From positions 149,770,899 through 149,834,898 of the forward strand of contig NC_061115.1 in assembly GCF_002878395.1 (NCBI RefSeq): a DNA stretch of 64,000 nucleotides. Direction: 5' to 3'. Positions 48,901-60,266 of this stretch are shown one piece after another. The DNA comes from Capsicum annuum. Taxonomy: Eukaryota > Streptophyta > Magnoliopsida > Solanales > Solanaceae. Position 1 is the stretch's first letter; each line of letters starts with the position of its first letter. The notes under the pieces are model-generated. The model ran no database searches. It was not told the origin of the DNA and was given only the letters and a program-made list of their open reading frames with translations. A program made the translations under genes and the position numbers.

Positions 48901-50082
48901 TGACAATGGTTTAGAGACTATGTGAAGTATGTATTTACGGATTTTTGCCTTAAAATTCATATGTGGTTATAAAGATAGGCTTGAATGACATGTTGGGATT
49001 TATGTGGAGGAACGCATTATTCACTAGTAAATCTATAGTAAGAGTTCAGAGTTAGTCATTGAAGCGGTAAGGCACATTATGCTTATGATGTGATTAAAAA
49101 AAGATATTGATGGTTAAATCAGATGGTTTAGAATAGTCCGTGGGTGGCATGTTGTATTTTGTGATTTGAAGTAAGGCTTGATCATAGTGAGAGGACTTAT
49201 GTTACTTTAGGCATTAGTAGAAAGATTTATCAATGCCCATATAAGAATTCTAAGTTGAATCAACTGAGTGTGTTATTTGAAGGGAATAATACAGTTAAGA
49301 GAGTATTCGAGAAGTGCGCTAAGCTTGAAAGTAAGAAGTTGCATTGCCTAAGGCCTGGTAATTCTATCCTAGTTTTTGAGTTATATGTCCATATTCTATG
49401 CTATAGAGTAGTGTCATTGTTGTGATTCCTTAGTTGAGTGTTTTGTGTAACTCATGCCCAAAATTCTTTGCTCCTGAATGCTACACGAACTTCTTTAGAA
49501 AGAGTGTTAAAGAGATACTCCAGTTAAGTATAAGTTTCCAGTATAATTCAGCCAGTATAACCAGCAGTTCAGTTTAACAGTTAGGCAGACAAGTTACTGT
49601 GGTTTTCCACCTTTACACCCAGTCCTGCTATCCCAAGTCCCATGTGTATGACCATCCCAAGAGATAATCTATTTCATCCATGTAAATTGCGAATTCAGTT
49701 CAGTCCGAACATCATGTTTCAGATTCAGCTATTTAGTCATACTCGGTTCATAAGAGTTCAGCGCATAGTCTCAAATATCTCTAGGCATTTTAGCTGAGAC
49801 AGTGTAATGCCTTTGCACGATCTAAATCTTGTTGTCTCAAGATTCGTACTTACATAAGTTATCACTTCTCAATTCGATACGTATTATTGGATCATGAATA
49901 CCTCAAGGGAATCCTAAATTTTCACTATGAATCAGCTTATTAAAGCAAGTAGGGGCAAGTCAGCGTAGAATTCAGTTTCATGATGGAAATTTAAATGTTT
50001 CAAATTAGTATATTCTTTCTTAGAAGACATATTATGTCCACGTTATTCCATACCTTTAAGGTTCAACATCCCTACCTATCAT
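45925..50082 (+). other. Non-coding interior of the LARD-like element
   Basis: About 4.2 kb without a recognisable protein. The first few hundred bases resemble the leader of Tekay/Del elements (TTTATGGTCCCAGGG..., GTGCGCCACACTTATAAG...). A duplicated hairpin unit lies at 46805-46949. Beyond these I see only AT-rich, T-skewed sequence with short frames. Confidence 0.7.
46805..46949 (+). repeat. Duplicated hairpin unit in the LARD-like interior
   Basis: A ~53-bp unit beginning AAATCAAAGTCTAGT occurs twice, 91 bp apart. Copy 1 has arms CTAGTGAA (46815-46822) and TTCACTAG (46843-46850), with an inner AGCC/GGCT pairing. Copy 2 (46906-46942) has CTAGTAAA and TTCACTAG, one mismatch. Could be a structured RNA signal such as packaging or dimerisation; that role is a guess. 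Confidence 0.7.
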
Positions 50083-50113
50083 TCAGGGACGAATGATCTC
50101 AAGGGGAAGATAG
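50083..50113 (+). other. LARD-like element polypurine tract and pre-PPT block
   Basis: TTCAGGGACGAATGATC is followed by TCAAGGGGAAGATAG, abutting the 3' LTR at 50114. Confidence 0.85.
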
Positions 50114-50496
50114 TGTAACACCCCTCAATTCAGGCTAGAACGAAAAACTGTCATTTCTATGCGTAAATAATCCAAGAGCCATAAATCCTATGAAAATTTT
50201 AGGTTTTAATCAATAATGTAGTGTAGGAATCTAGTTGAGCATGAGTGGATATCATAGAGGTCCCCTAACTCAAGGATTACTTGAGAGCTTCCTATCGTTC
50301 AAGTTTTAGTGAGTGTTAAAACTTGGGTCAACTTAAATCGACCATAACTCCTTATTTACGATGAACTGGGTGGCCTACTATATATCAAATGAAAGGTCTT
50401 TAAGTTATCTTTCCAACTCCATAAATTTCTCCAAAATCCAATATCAGAGAAAAAATTTATGCCCATTTTTCTCTAGCATATCAGCCAAGCAACTGT

Positions 50497-50671
50497 CTGA
50501 CGACATTTCTGATGGCTTATCACATTCCTGACGACATTTCTGACGACTTATTAGAAAATGTCGTCAGACTTAGGTAGAAAGTCATAAATTCTACTATTTT
50601 GTGACGACATGAGCTGGCTGCTTGTCACATATGTGACGACATCAGCCCAATCTCGTCAGCTGATAAATTCA
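50497..50671. promoter_or_regulatory. U3 palindrome array with as-1-like TGACG pair, 3' LTR
   Basis: TGACG at 50529-50533 and TGACG at 50541-50545 are separated by 7 nt, the spacing of the as-1 element known from plant viral and stress promoters and bound by TGA bZIP factors. CTGATGGCTTATCAC is at 50509-50523. The stem TGACGACAT (50634-50642) / ATCTCGTCA (50650-50658) has one mismatch. Binding and inducibility are inferred. Confidence 0.6.
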
Positions 50672-50730
50672 GCATTTTCTAAATGGTTTTAGAGGGGTAT
50701 TTTGGTATTATCCCTTCACCCCATAGCTCC

Positions 50731-50740
50731 ATAAATATAA
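50731..50740 (+). promoter_or_regulatory. TATA-like box, 3' LTR
   Basis: ATAAATATAA after CCCCATAGCTCC, as in the 5' LTR. Confidence 0.5.
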
Positions 50741-52506
50741 GATTAAGCCCTAAATTCACCAAACTAGACTCCTTTCGCTAAAATACTCTCAAGAACCAAA
50801 ACCTAGGGCCTCAACCTAAGATTCAAGATCCCTTAAAATTTCACCATTAACTTCCAAAATTGATTCAAGAATTAGAATCCCCAAACTAAGATCTTCAAGA
50901 ATCATCCATAAAAAGCACAAATAGAGTCCCAAAAGAAAGTGTTCATCCAAATTTCATAATCTAAGGTACACGAGGTTTGTCAAAAATCTCATTGGCATAG
51001 AAATCATATTTTTAGGAAAAAGGGTTTCAGACTTATGAACATATTCATGTTTTAGAAGCATTGATGATATTGTTTTGGCCTTTAGGCCTTTCCCCAAATT
51101 GATTTAAAGTGATATATGTATATATGTATATGTTTTAAGGTTGATGATTGAATTGATAGCATGATTCATGTAAAAGCCCTCTCTGGTTATGATTTTTCCT
51201 TTACTTATGACATCCAATGGATTGTTCTGAATGTGTTTCGAAAAGCTTGATATGAAAGGTCTTGAACAACATCATGTTCGGATTATGATTTTGATTTCAA
51301 AAGAGAGAGGATATTTTATGTTGATAAATGTGAAAATATTCATATAATGAAAGAGTGCATGATTTTGACAAAAGTATATGACCACCATATGTTTGAGGAA
51401 TTCTTGTAAAGTTTTGACTTATGTTTCGAAACATGAAATCTGTTAAACTATTTGCATGTTTGGGCGGTCTGAATTGAGTTTTCATGAAAGAATAATGCAT
51501 GATACATTATGGATCAGAAATAGGACTTGCAAGTCTTGCTGTGATGACACCAATTCAAATTATGCCATGATAATTCAGAACATAATAGAGTGCACGTTAG
51601 AAATCAGATTTTTCAGATGTTGAAACTAGAAAAATGCATAATTCAGAACAGGATAAAAATGAGCATAAAGAGAGCTTAGGTGGTTCTCCGAAGAAGGCAC
51701 GAGTTTAAACAACTCATTGCCCAAAACCATGATTTTTCGATCGAGTATATTATATTACACTGGCCTAGTGCCGTGTGGCGCATCAGAATTAGAAACTCCA
51801 ACCCTTGTGGCACACTCAGGTTGGGGGCTTCCCCGCTGAGTCAATGGTGGATTCCATATGGCCCGTGGGATCTTAGACTTGTAGGGGTGTACCACCTAAC
51901 TCAAGATTAATACGAAGATTAGAAATTGTATTGTCAAGAACGATTTATGATTTTTTAGAAAAGTGCCCATGTGTTTTGAAAACTATTTTATGTATGTGTT
52001 TTGACAAATTGCTCTCTATTATTTTATTTATATAAAGCTTTATGTTGGATTGCTCTGCATACCAGTACATCTGTATTGACCCCCCTCCCTCTAGGTTCTG
52101 AGGCACAATCTAGGGGTCCTGATAAGCAGTAGATTTCATCAGACAGGAGTGAAGAGTACCAGTTGTTGAGCATTCTATATTTTAGAAGGCCTAGTTTCTT
52201 TCAGACAGTTATTAGTTATTAAGGTTTTGGCCTACTGAGGGCCTTGTCCCAGTTTTCAGACAGTTGTTATTTGATCATGTAGTAGAGATTCTGCAGACGG
52301 TTTTTAGACGGTGTTTAGTTGATATGGAATTTTATTCCTCATTGTTAAACTAAATTTAGATTATGACCATGTTTCCGTAGTAGATTTTATTTCCACATTT
52401 TATATTTATATATGAATGGTGTATATGATTACAAGTTAGAAGGGCTCTCGGGCATTCATGATTCAGGATGTTCGTCATGGCCAGGGCCCTGGTTTGGGTC
52501 ATGACA

Positions 52507-53091
52507 TTGGGGCCCCATCGATTAGGCGAAGGCTGGACCCATATAGGCCATGGATTGCCTTAGGTTGGTGAAATTACTTAGTCCACGGATAAATTTTAAG
52601 AATGATTATGTTTTTATATGTATGGCTCTATATTTCATGATTCCTTCTTTTGAGATTTATGTTGAGTACTTTATTATTCACTTTACAGATTGCCTTATCC
52701 CTCTCCCCTGGGTTACATGCCAGTACTCGTCATACTGACCGTCCTCGGATACTAGATCATTTTATGATGTATATTCTATGGCATTCTCTCATAATTTTGT
52801 GCAGCATTGGATCCTCTTACAACAGCAAAAAGTGAGTGGTGAGTCCTTTTCGGATAGCCTTTGGTTTTATTTTTTCAGACACTGACTGTTTTGTTAATGG
52901 CGTTATCGAGGCCATGTCCCAGCTTAGGATGATATTCGTATTACTAGAGGCTTCGCATCCTGGGTTTGATAAATATTTTTATGTCATATTACATGACGTG
53001 GGATTGAATTATTAGGATGACATGCTAAGGGGTCCTTTCAGGCCTTCATATGTCAGGGATTCCTGTCACATCCTAAGCTCGGATCGTGACA
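52507..53091 (+). repeat. LTR remnant (family E), third piece
   Basis: Begins with TTGGG, the right-hand target duplication copy, and runs to GGATCGTGACA, the 3' end of a Tekay-type LTR. It continues 43384-43514. Frames 52550-52738 and 52650-52835 lie inside it. Confidence 0.6.
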
Positions 53092-53568
53092 TTCATAAGC
53101 AACCATAAAGCATGAAACTTGACGAATAAATCATATTTTAGATAAGAATCATAAATTTATGTGAAAACCTTCTTCATAATATCATAAAAATTCTAAAATT
53201 GAAGCTTTATATATAAAATTTCAAGAAAATAATATTTATGAATCATATGAAGAATAAAAGTCAACAAAAGTAAATGCTATAAACTATAATCATGAGTAAA
53301 ATATTCAAGAAATCATGAAATGTGATTTATGAAAAGATTAAATTGGAAGTGGATTTAGAAATCCTAAATCAGGAACTTAAACTGATGAAAATTAGGAGGT
53401 TTTGGACAAGACGGTGAAAGGAAATCCCCATTGAAGTCATACATACCTGAATTAGAAAGATTCTTAGAGAAAACCTTAAACTTGGGAACTTTGGGATTTT
53501 AAATACCCTTTTTGAGTTTCTTGATTTTTAGGAGAGAAAGAGGAAAGAGGAACTTAGGGAATGATTAT
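53092..53568 (-). repeat. Family B LTR, copy 2, left piece
   Basis: The part from about 53360 aligns with 17760-17985 of the family B solo LTR (shared AGAGGGAATTAGGGA-type phrases). The left end is truncated at the family E border. A solo LTR interrupts it at 53568. Confidence 0.6.
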
Positions 53569-55652
53569 GGGTCACAAACCAAACCAGGTCTTGGCCGTGA
53601 TGAGTATCTCAAGTCTATCGAGAACCGGGGACCACCCCCTTTTCCTAACTACATAGAATATAGCACGCCTAGCAGCGGCTGAAATCCGAACATATAATAA
53701 GACAGAAAGATAAAAAACTCAAAGACAACTAAGAGTCTCAACATAAATACCCAATACACAGTAATATCCATAAAGCCTCTACTAATATGAAAAAAATCTA
53801 AGCTGGGACATGCCCCCAACCCTGACAATGACAATGACAATGATAATGTATTGTAAACTCTTCACTTCTAGTTTATGAAAGGGAACTGGTGAAATGACCA
53901 AGTCTTTCGAAGAATGAAAGCTTACTACTTCACCACCAACAACCGACAAATGGAGCCAATCCACCTAACACTGCATAGGAAAAGTAGAAGTATTTATGGT
54001 ACCAGCATCGCATGGGGATATAGCGTACGGAGATGGTTAGTGGGTTGAACACTAGCATAAAACTCAGGATAGGGGATAAAATACTACCAAGTCAAATAAA
54101 TTCAAAACCATGTAAACACCATCATATACATACATAAATAATATGCCAGGATAGGGAACAAGGTTTAACATTAAGTAAAATATCATACTGGAATATGTAG
54201 CTTAACCATCATAAAAGGGCACCCACAGGCTATATGGGTTCAGCTACCTCTTCTAAAAGGTCCCAAGCCCGTGTTAGTCACACAAATCGAAGAGAAACCA
54301 AGGAAAAGCTAAATCAATCAACGACTCTAGCCATACAAAAATATATATCAAGTGTGACACATGCACACAGTCATCAAGAACAAACCTCACGTCGGCAAAC
54401 ATGAGTTTTCAATATAAGTCATCTGAGATCCACACCTTTACGGCTTCGCTACATAACTCCCATTAAGCCCAATTTAAAGCAAGTTTTACATAACCCATTT
54501 TTTAACTAAAGAACCAATAGTTATGGCGCACCATGGGTATCGCTATACCTTTACACTTGAAAACTTATATTTATGCCATAACAATCATATTAACTTGGGG
54601 TAATACCCCAACCCCCTTTGATCATTAAATCAAATCATATCCAATAAGGCCTTAAAAATCCATGTTCACTGTTTAACCACTCATGCAATGCAATAACATA
54701 GGTGAGTAAGTCAAACCAAGTGACAATTTTCATAATTTAACTATATACATAAGTGGCTTGAGGGAATAAAATTATTCAAAACTAATTCCAAGTTCAAAAC
54801 ATCAATTTGGAGGAATCCACAACCCTCATTCAAAATACCACACCCATACACCCCATGGTTCAAAACATTCAATTAAAACCATTAACAACTCATAAAAATC
54901 ATAGGAAAGCAACTAAAAGATCAATTATTCCAAAACCCTCAACTGGATCAAAACCCACATTCAAAAACATACAATTGTGCATGTTTTTCATAAAATAAGA
55001 ATTGGGGAAGAGTATCATTGCTGAAATACCAAGATTTATGAAGAGAAATCAACCCTTGAGCCATTAGATAACCAACTTCTTGGAAATCCTGAGTATCTTG
55101 ACCTTGGAGAATTTAGAGAGTTTGAGAGAGTGCTTTGAGTGCTAAAGTGTTGAAAATAATATCCCTGAGATGTATTATGGTCATGGATATTAAGTAAGGG
55201 AAGAGGGAAATGACCAAAGTGGCCTCAACTTAAGAGCTGAAAAATTATCGCCAGTGACTACAGGTCACTATACGACTCATAAGGACTCACTACGGCTCAT
55301 AACCATGAGTCGTAGTATGGATGTAAGGTAAAAAACCCTACTTTGTTAATCCTACGACTCCCACCCTATGACTCATTAAGAGATCCTATGACTCGTAGGG
55401 TCCAAGTTGTAGTCAAGATAGAATACTTTGGGCATCACACTGGTTTGGCTACATATGGAACTATATAACTCGTTTTAAGTCTTTATGACCCATAACCTCT
55501 TAGTCTTAGTCACCATAGACACTTCAATCTAACATACTAGTCTGGATATAAGTGGGTTTCTATGATCCGTAACAACTCGTTAGAAGAGTTGTAGTCTGGG
55601 CAGTGATTTTGAAAACTCAGAAATTCTTAGGGACCAACATCTGTGGTGTTAC
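53569..55652 (-). repeat. Solo LTR (family A) inserted in a family B LTR
   Basis: About 2.1 kb between direct repeats ATTAT (53564-53568 and 55653-55657; the terminal bases of LTR and duplication overlap). Its right two-thirds match 58738-60075, the 3' LTR of element 3. The U3-like part at 55245-55610 is an array of TACGACTCGTAG/ACGAGTCGTA-type motifs. Open frames such as 53649-53840 and 54807-54998 are chance. Confidence 0.78.
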
Positions 55653-56221
55653 ATTATGATAATTTAGGATGATTTTAGGGATTAAAAGTAGAATGGAGAA
55701 GTTGTATGGGGTGAAAAAACTTTTTTGCCCCTATTTTAATAAGAGAAAAGAAATATGTCTGGGTAGGGTGCTTCATGTCGTGCATCTCAACAAAAGCTAA
55801 CTAGTGTCATCCTGACCTATTATCTACCATGCTCTGCCAAACAGCACCCAGGATAGTGCCTCACTAAAATATCCATAACTTCTTACCACACTCAAATTAA
55901 TAAACGATCCATAGCATTGGAAAGAAGACTCAAGTAATTTTAATTTGGTAGGTAGTAGGCCACATAGCTCTTCATATTCTAGGATTAATGCTCATTTAAA
56001 ATTGACCTTAGTAAAATCCTATACACAAAATCAATCAGTAAAGAAGTTTTCTACTCAACTTTGTGCTAGAAGTTCCTTATGACTTGTAATTAATATCAAA
56101 TCTCATCTCATACTAAAGAATTTATCTTAACACCTATGTATAATTAAAAATTATCAAATTTGAGTCTATACACATTTGAAAAGCAATTTGGATCTTAACT
56201 TACAATTTTTAGGGTTTTACA
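55653..56221 (-). repeat. Family B LTR, copy 2, right piece
   Basis: Aligns with 17990-18560 (shared TTTTAATTTGGTAGGTAGT). Ends AGGGTTTTACA near 56221. The target duplication of the solo LTR includes its first bases. Confidence 0.68.
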
Positions 56222-57510
56222 ATACTAGAGTTAAAGAGTGGGTTAGTATGGTAAGAGGAGACTCGAAGCACTTTCCTATGGAAATGGAATTGCATCAGGG
56301 ACAATCTTATCTTGTTCCTCTTTGCCCTAGTGATGGTTGAATTGAAGTGGTACATTAAGAAGAAGTATCTTGGTGTATGCTATTTGCCTATGACATAGTA
56401 CTGATTAATAAGATGAGTAGCAGATTAATGGTAGCTTGGATGTGTGGAGACAAACTCTAGAAGTGAAAGGATTTAGGTTGAGTAGGACCAAAAAAAAGTA
56501 TTTGAAGTACAAATTCAGTAAGAGGTTGTATGAAGCAGACATGGAAGTGAAGCTGGACATATAGGATGTCCCCAAAAGTAGAATTTTCAAGTATATTAGA
56601 TCTATTATCCAGGATAGCAGAGACATTATTCATGATATCACATATCGAATTGATGTTGCATGGATGAAGTGGAAGCTTTCCTCCAGAGTCTTGTGTAATA
56701 AAAAGATAACGCCAAAACTTAAAGGTAAGTTTTATAGAGTGGTGGTTAAACTGATGTTATTGTATGGGGCAAAGTATTGGCCAGTCAAAAATTCCTATGT
56801 TCTATAGATTTATGTTGTATAGATGAGGATATTAAGGTGGGTGGGTGTACATACTAGGTGAAACAAGATCAAGAATGGGGTTATTCGAGATAAGGTGGGA
56901 GTGTCCTCCATGGTAGACAAGATGGGGGAAATGAGATTAAGATGGTTTGGATATATGAAGAGGTAAGGTGCAGATGCCCCAGTGAGGATGTGCAAGAGAT
57001 TGGACATGGTAGGTACGAGAAGGGGTAGAGGTAGGCCAAAGAAGTATTGGGAAGAGGTGATTAGATAGGAAATGGTTAATCTACATATTATTGAGGACAT
57101 GACCTCAAATAAGAGTATGTGAAGGACGCATATTAGAATAGAAGGTTAGTCAAGTAGGAGTGTTGGCTTGCATTCGAGGGTGCTATTAGTTGGTGTTTAT
57201 TATGCGCTAGCTGTAGTATGGTAGTTTAAATTTAGGTGTAGCTATTAAGGTAGAGCTGATCCCTAATTTGTGATATCTATCATATGTTGTTGTTTATTGT
57301 ATTTCTATTATCGCACTATCTCGAAGTTGATTACTTTTTGTTTCTAGTAGATTTTGTATTGTTCCCTTATTAGTTTCTGTATTTTTCTCACAATCTCTTT
57401 CCTCTTTGTACCTTAATTTGCTATAATGAGACAGGGGTCTTTCAAAAAATTTCTCACTTTTACAAGGTAGTAGTAAGGAGAGTGTTTATATAAGTGTATC
57501 TCACGCTACC
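56222..57510 (+). pseudogene. L1-like LINE reverse transcriptase, 3' fragment
   Basis: Plus-strand frames give W-C-M-L-F-A-Y-D-I-V-L-I at about 56374-56409: the FADD catalytic loop of non-LTR RT reads F-A-Y-D (56383-56394), first Asp lost. Further on come blocks for RWFGYMKR and RGRGRPKKYWEEV (about 56940-57060), characteristic of the C-terminal part of plant L1 ORF2. The 3' end near 57430-57500 (GACAGGGGTCTTTC) is the known tail of this family. 5'-truncated, as usual for LINEs, with many stops. Minus-strand frames 56405-56626 and 56810-57100 are shadows. Confidence 0.8.
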
Positions 57511-58737
57511 AAAGGGGTGATACAAAACTACCCTAACTAAGCCATCATCATACCCCTCATCTCATATTACCTCAACCTGTCAGTCAACATAGAATGATGT
57601 AAGATGATATTAAGAAGAGAAATGAATGTTCAAACATAATATCTCAAATAAGGTTCTATGACATTAATACAATACAAAAGTGAATACTAATATGCACATA
57701 AACCCCCACTCAGGCACACGATAATGAATAAATCTGAAGTCAACAATAATATTCACATAATCCCCTATGTGGGAAACACTAAAATAACAACAATCCTCAA
57801 TAACAATATAGCTACCTAAGCCTAGCTTGTCATACAATAAGTCTCGTCCACTATTAAAAGTCCATTTATACTCAGTGTTTACTAAATCTCAACCATTTCA
57901 TAACAAGTTAAGAATAATCTAGCTATCCTCTAGAAAGTCACCAAGTACGATACAAGATCATAATATAGGTAAGTTCTATCAATTATTTAAGAACACCAAG
58001 TGATCCACTTGTAATCCATTCTAGAGATATTTACAAGAAGCAAAGCTAACTAGAATAGGCATTTATCTAAATACAATCCATCAAAAGATTCTAGTACCCG
58101 CAGAGATATTCGCCATATCACCTAGGGGGGACCCCAATCCTAAATAAAAACACAAAATACAAACAAACAAGTATACTACATAAATGCTTTGAAAATAATA
58201 GTCAAGGTGTATCTCAACTTGTCTTAAATGAAGATTGGCAAGCTCAAACACCTTTTAAATCCCCAAACGAAAGCTCGACTCACTCGTATCAATGCTAAAT
58301 ATGTCCAACCTAATCAAATATGTCATCTACAAGTTAAATGAAAGCTACCGATACCCGTATTGATCTTATTTAAGATGGGTCCAAAATACGATCAAAAAAT
58401 GAGTGCAAAATAAAATACGTCAAAATAGAATTTATCCTTAGAAACACATCCCCCAAGGTTACAGGAGTCTACAGTTGAAAACTAATGCAAAAAATGAGTT
58501 AGAAATAAGATTCAACTGTAAGAAATACTATTTTAAAGCTTTACTGGCAAAACCCCCAAAATGTTATTTTGAAATCAAGGGCTAAAGGTATTTATAAAGA
58601 TATAATTGGTAGAAAATAATGAAAAGTATTTATAAAGATATAATTGGTAGAAAATAATGAAAACACACTTTTAGAGCTTACTCAAGAAATATTGATTAAG
58701 AAAATCCCTTAAAATTGTCAAGGCAACTTGTCGTCCC
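57511..58737. repeat. Unassigned LTR-like sequence
   Basis: No coding sequence. Phrases near 58230-58500 resemble LTR DNA I have seen in Solanaceae, but the borders are not visible. Contains a 38-bp tandem duplication at 58588-58663. It meets the truncated family A LTR at 58738. Confidence 0.4.
58588..58663. repeat. 38-bp tandem duplication
   Basis: GTATTTATAAAGATATAATT plus 18 more bases occurs twice (58588-58625 and 58626-58663) with no visible difference. Confidence 0.9.
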
Positions 58738-60075
58738 AAAATATATATCAAGTGTGACACATGCACACAATCATCAAGACCAAATCTCATATTGGCAAAC
58801 ATGAGTTCCAGTATATGTCATCCGAGACCCACACCTTCACGTCTTTGCTACATAACCCCCATTATTCTCATTTAAAGTAAGTTTCACATAACCTATTTAT
58901 TAATTAAAAAACCAACCATTAAAGACACACCATCGGTGTCGTCATACCCTTACACTTGCAAGATTATCTCTATGCCATATCAATCACATTAACTTGGGGG
59001 AATAGCCTGACCCCCTTTATTCATTAACTCAAATCATAGCCAACAAGGCTTTCAAAATCCATGTTCCTTGTTTAACCATTCATGCAATGCAATAACATGG
59101 GTGAGTAAGTCAAACCAAGTGGCAATTTCCACAATTCAACCATTTACGCAAGTGGGTTGAGGGGATATAATTATTCAAAATCAATTCTAGGTTCAAAACA
59201 CCAATTAGGGGGAAAAACACAACCCCTATTCCAAATCCCACACCCATGCACCCCATTGGTTCAAAATATTTAATTAAAACCATGAACAACTCATAAAAAT
59301 CATGGGAAAGCAATTTAAAGATCAATCATTCCAAAGCCCTCAACCACATTAAAACCCACATTCAAAACCATACAATTAAACCATGTAAAACACATGTTTT
59401 TCATAAATAATAATTGGGGGAGCGTAACATGCCTAAAATACCAAGATTTATGGAGAGAAATCAACTCTTGAGTCCTTAGATGACCAACTTCTTGAAAACC
59501 GTAAGTATCTTGAACTTGGAGAATTTAGATAGTTTAAGAGAGTGCTTTGAGTGCTAAAGTATTGAAAATAATGTCCTAAGGGTGTTTTATGGTCGTGGGT
59601 ATTAAGTAAGGAAAGAGGAAAATGTACAAAGTGCCCTCAACTTAAAAGCTGAAAAATTATCATTAGCGACTACGGGTCACTATACTACTCGTAAGGACTC
59701 ACAATGACTCGTCACCACGAGTTGTAGTCTGGATAGTATCTAAAGGACCCTACTCTGTTAACCCTATGAATCCCACCCTACGACTCTTTAAGAGACCCTA
59801 CGATTCATAGGATCCAAGTCATAGTCAAGACAGAATACTTTGGGCATCACACGGGTTTGGCTACGAATGGGACTATACGACTCGTTTTGAGTCTTTACAA
59901 CTTGTAACCTCTTAGTCATAGTCACAATAGACACTCCAGGATAACATACTAGTTTGGCTACTAGTGAGTCCCTAAGACTCATAATGACATGTGATGACTC
60001 GTTGGGAGAGTCGTAGTCTGGGCAGTGAGTTTAAAAACTCAGAAATTCTCAAGGACCAAAATTTAGGGTGTTACA
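58738..60075 (-). repeat. Element 3, 3' LTR (family A, outer end missing)
   Basis: Matches 54339-55652 of the solo family A LTR and ends GGGTGTTACA next to the PPT. About 770 bp of the outer end are missing. The U3-like array of CGACTCGTAAGGACTC-type motifs lies at 59655-60030. Frames 59110-59325 and 59788-59982 are inside it. Confidence 0.82.
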
Positions 60076-60112
60076 TTTTTCCCCTCCCTTTAGGATCATT
60101 CATCCTTGAATA
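60076..60112 (-). other. Element 3 polypurine tract and pre-PPT block
   Basis: Minus strand: TTCAAGGATGAATGATCC, then TAAAGGGAGGGGAAAAA abutting the LTR. A long purine run. Confidence 0.85.
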
Positions 60113-60266
60113 ATGGGATAAGGCATTTATTAGCATGATTTGAATTCGAACACAACCACACTTATTTTTAACAAAGACATAAAACAAAGATATCGAAGAA
60201 ATCACAATTTTCTTTAACAGAGTCAAAAAATAAATAGGTTAAGGAATACACATACCTAAAGCATGA

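Larger units (their letters stand above)
43515..52506 (+). mobile_element. LARD-like non-autonomous LTR element (8992 bp)
   Basis: Two LTRs of 2394 and 2393 bp, a PBS, a PPT and flanks TCGGG/TTGGG (one transition apart) give a structurally complete plus-strand element. The 4205-bp interior has no Gag, protease, RT or integrase block that I can find in any frame, only short chance frames (47871-48077, 48420-48623). The leader and 3' end resemble Tekay/Del elements, so proteins of such an element probably mobilised it in trans. LTRs appear about nine-tenths identical by eye over the first 160 bp, so the insertion is old. Confidence 0.85.
50114..52506 (+). repeat. LARD-like element, 3' LTR (2393 bp)
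   Basis: TGTAACACCCCTCAATTC... to GGGTCATGACA; partner of 43515-45908. U3-like array at 50497-50671, TATA-like box at 50731-50740. Frame 51680-51910 is inside the LTR, like its counterpart in the 5' LTR. Confidence 0.9.

Noticed and set aside
56405..57100. Minus-strand frames of 73 and 96 codons
   Set aside because: Antisense shadows of the LINE reverse transcriptase fragment on the plus strand.
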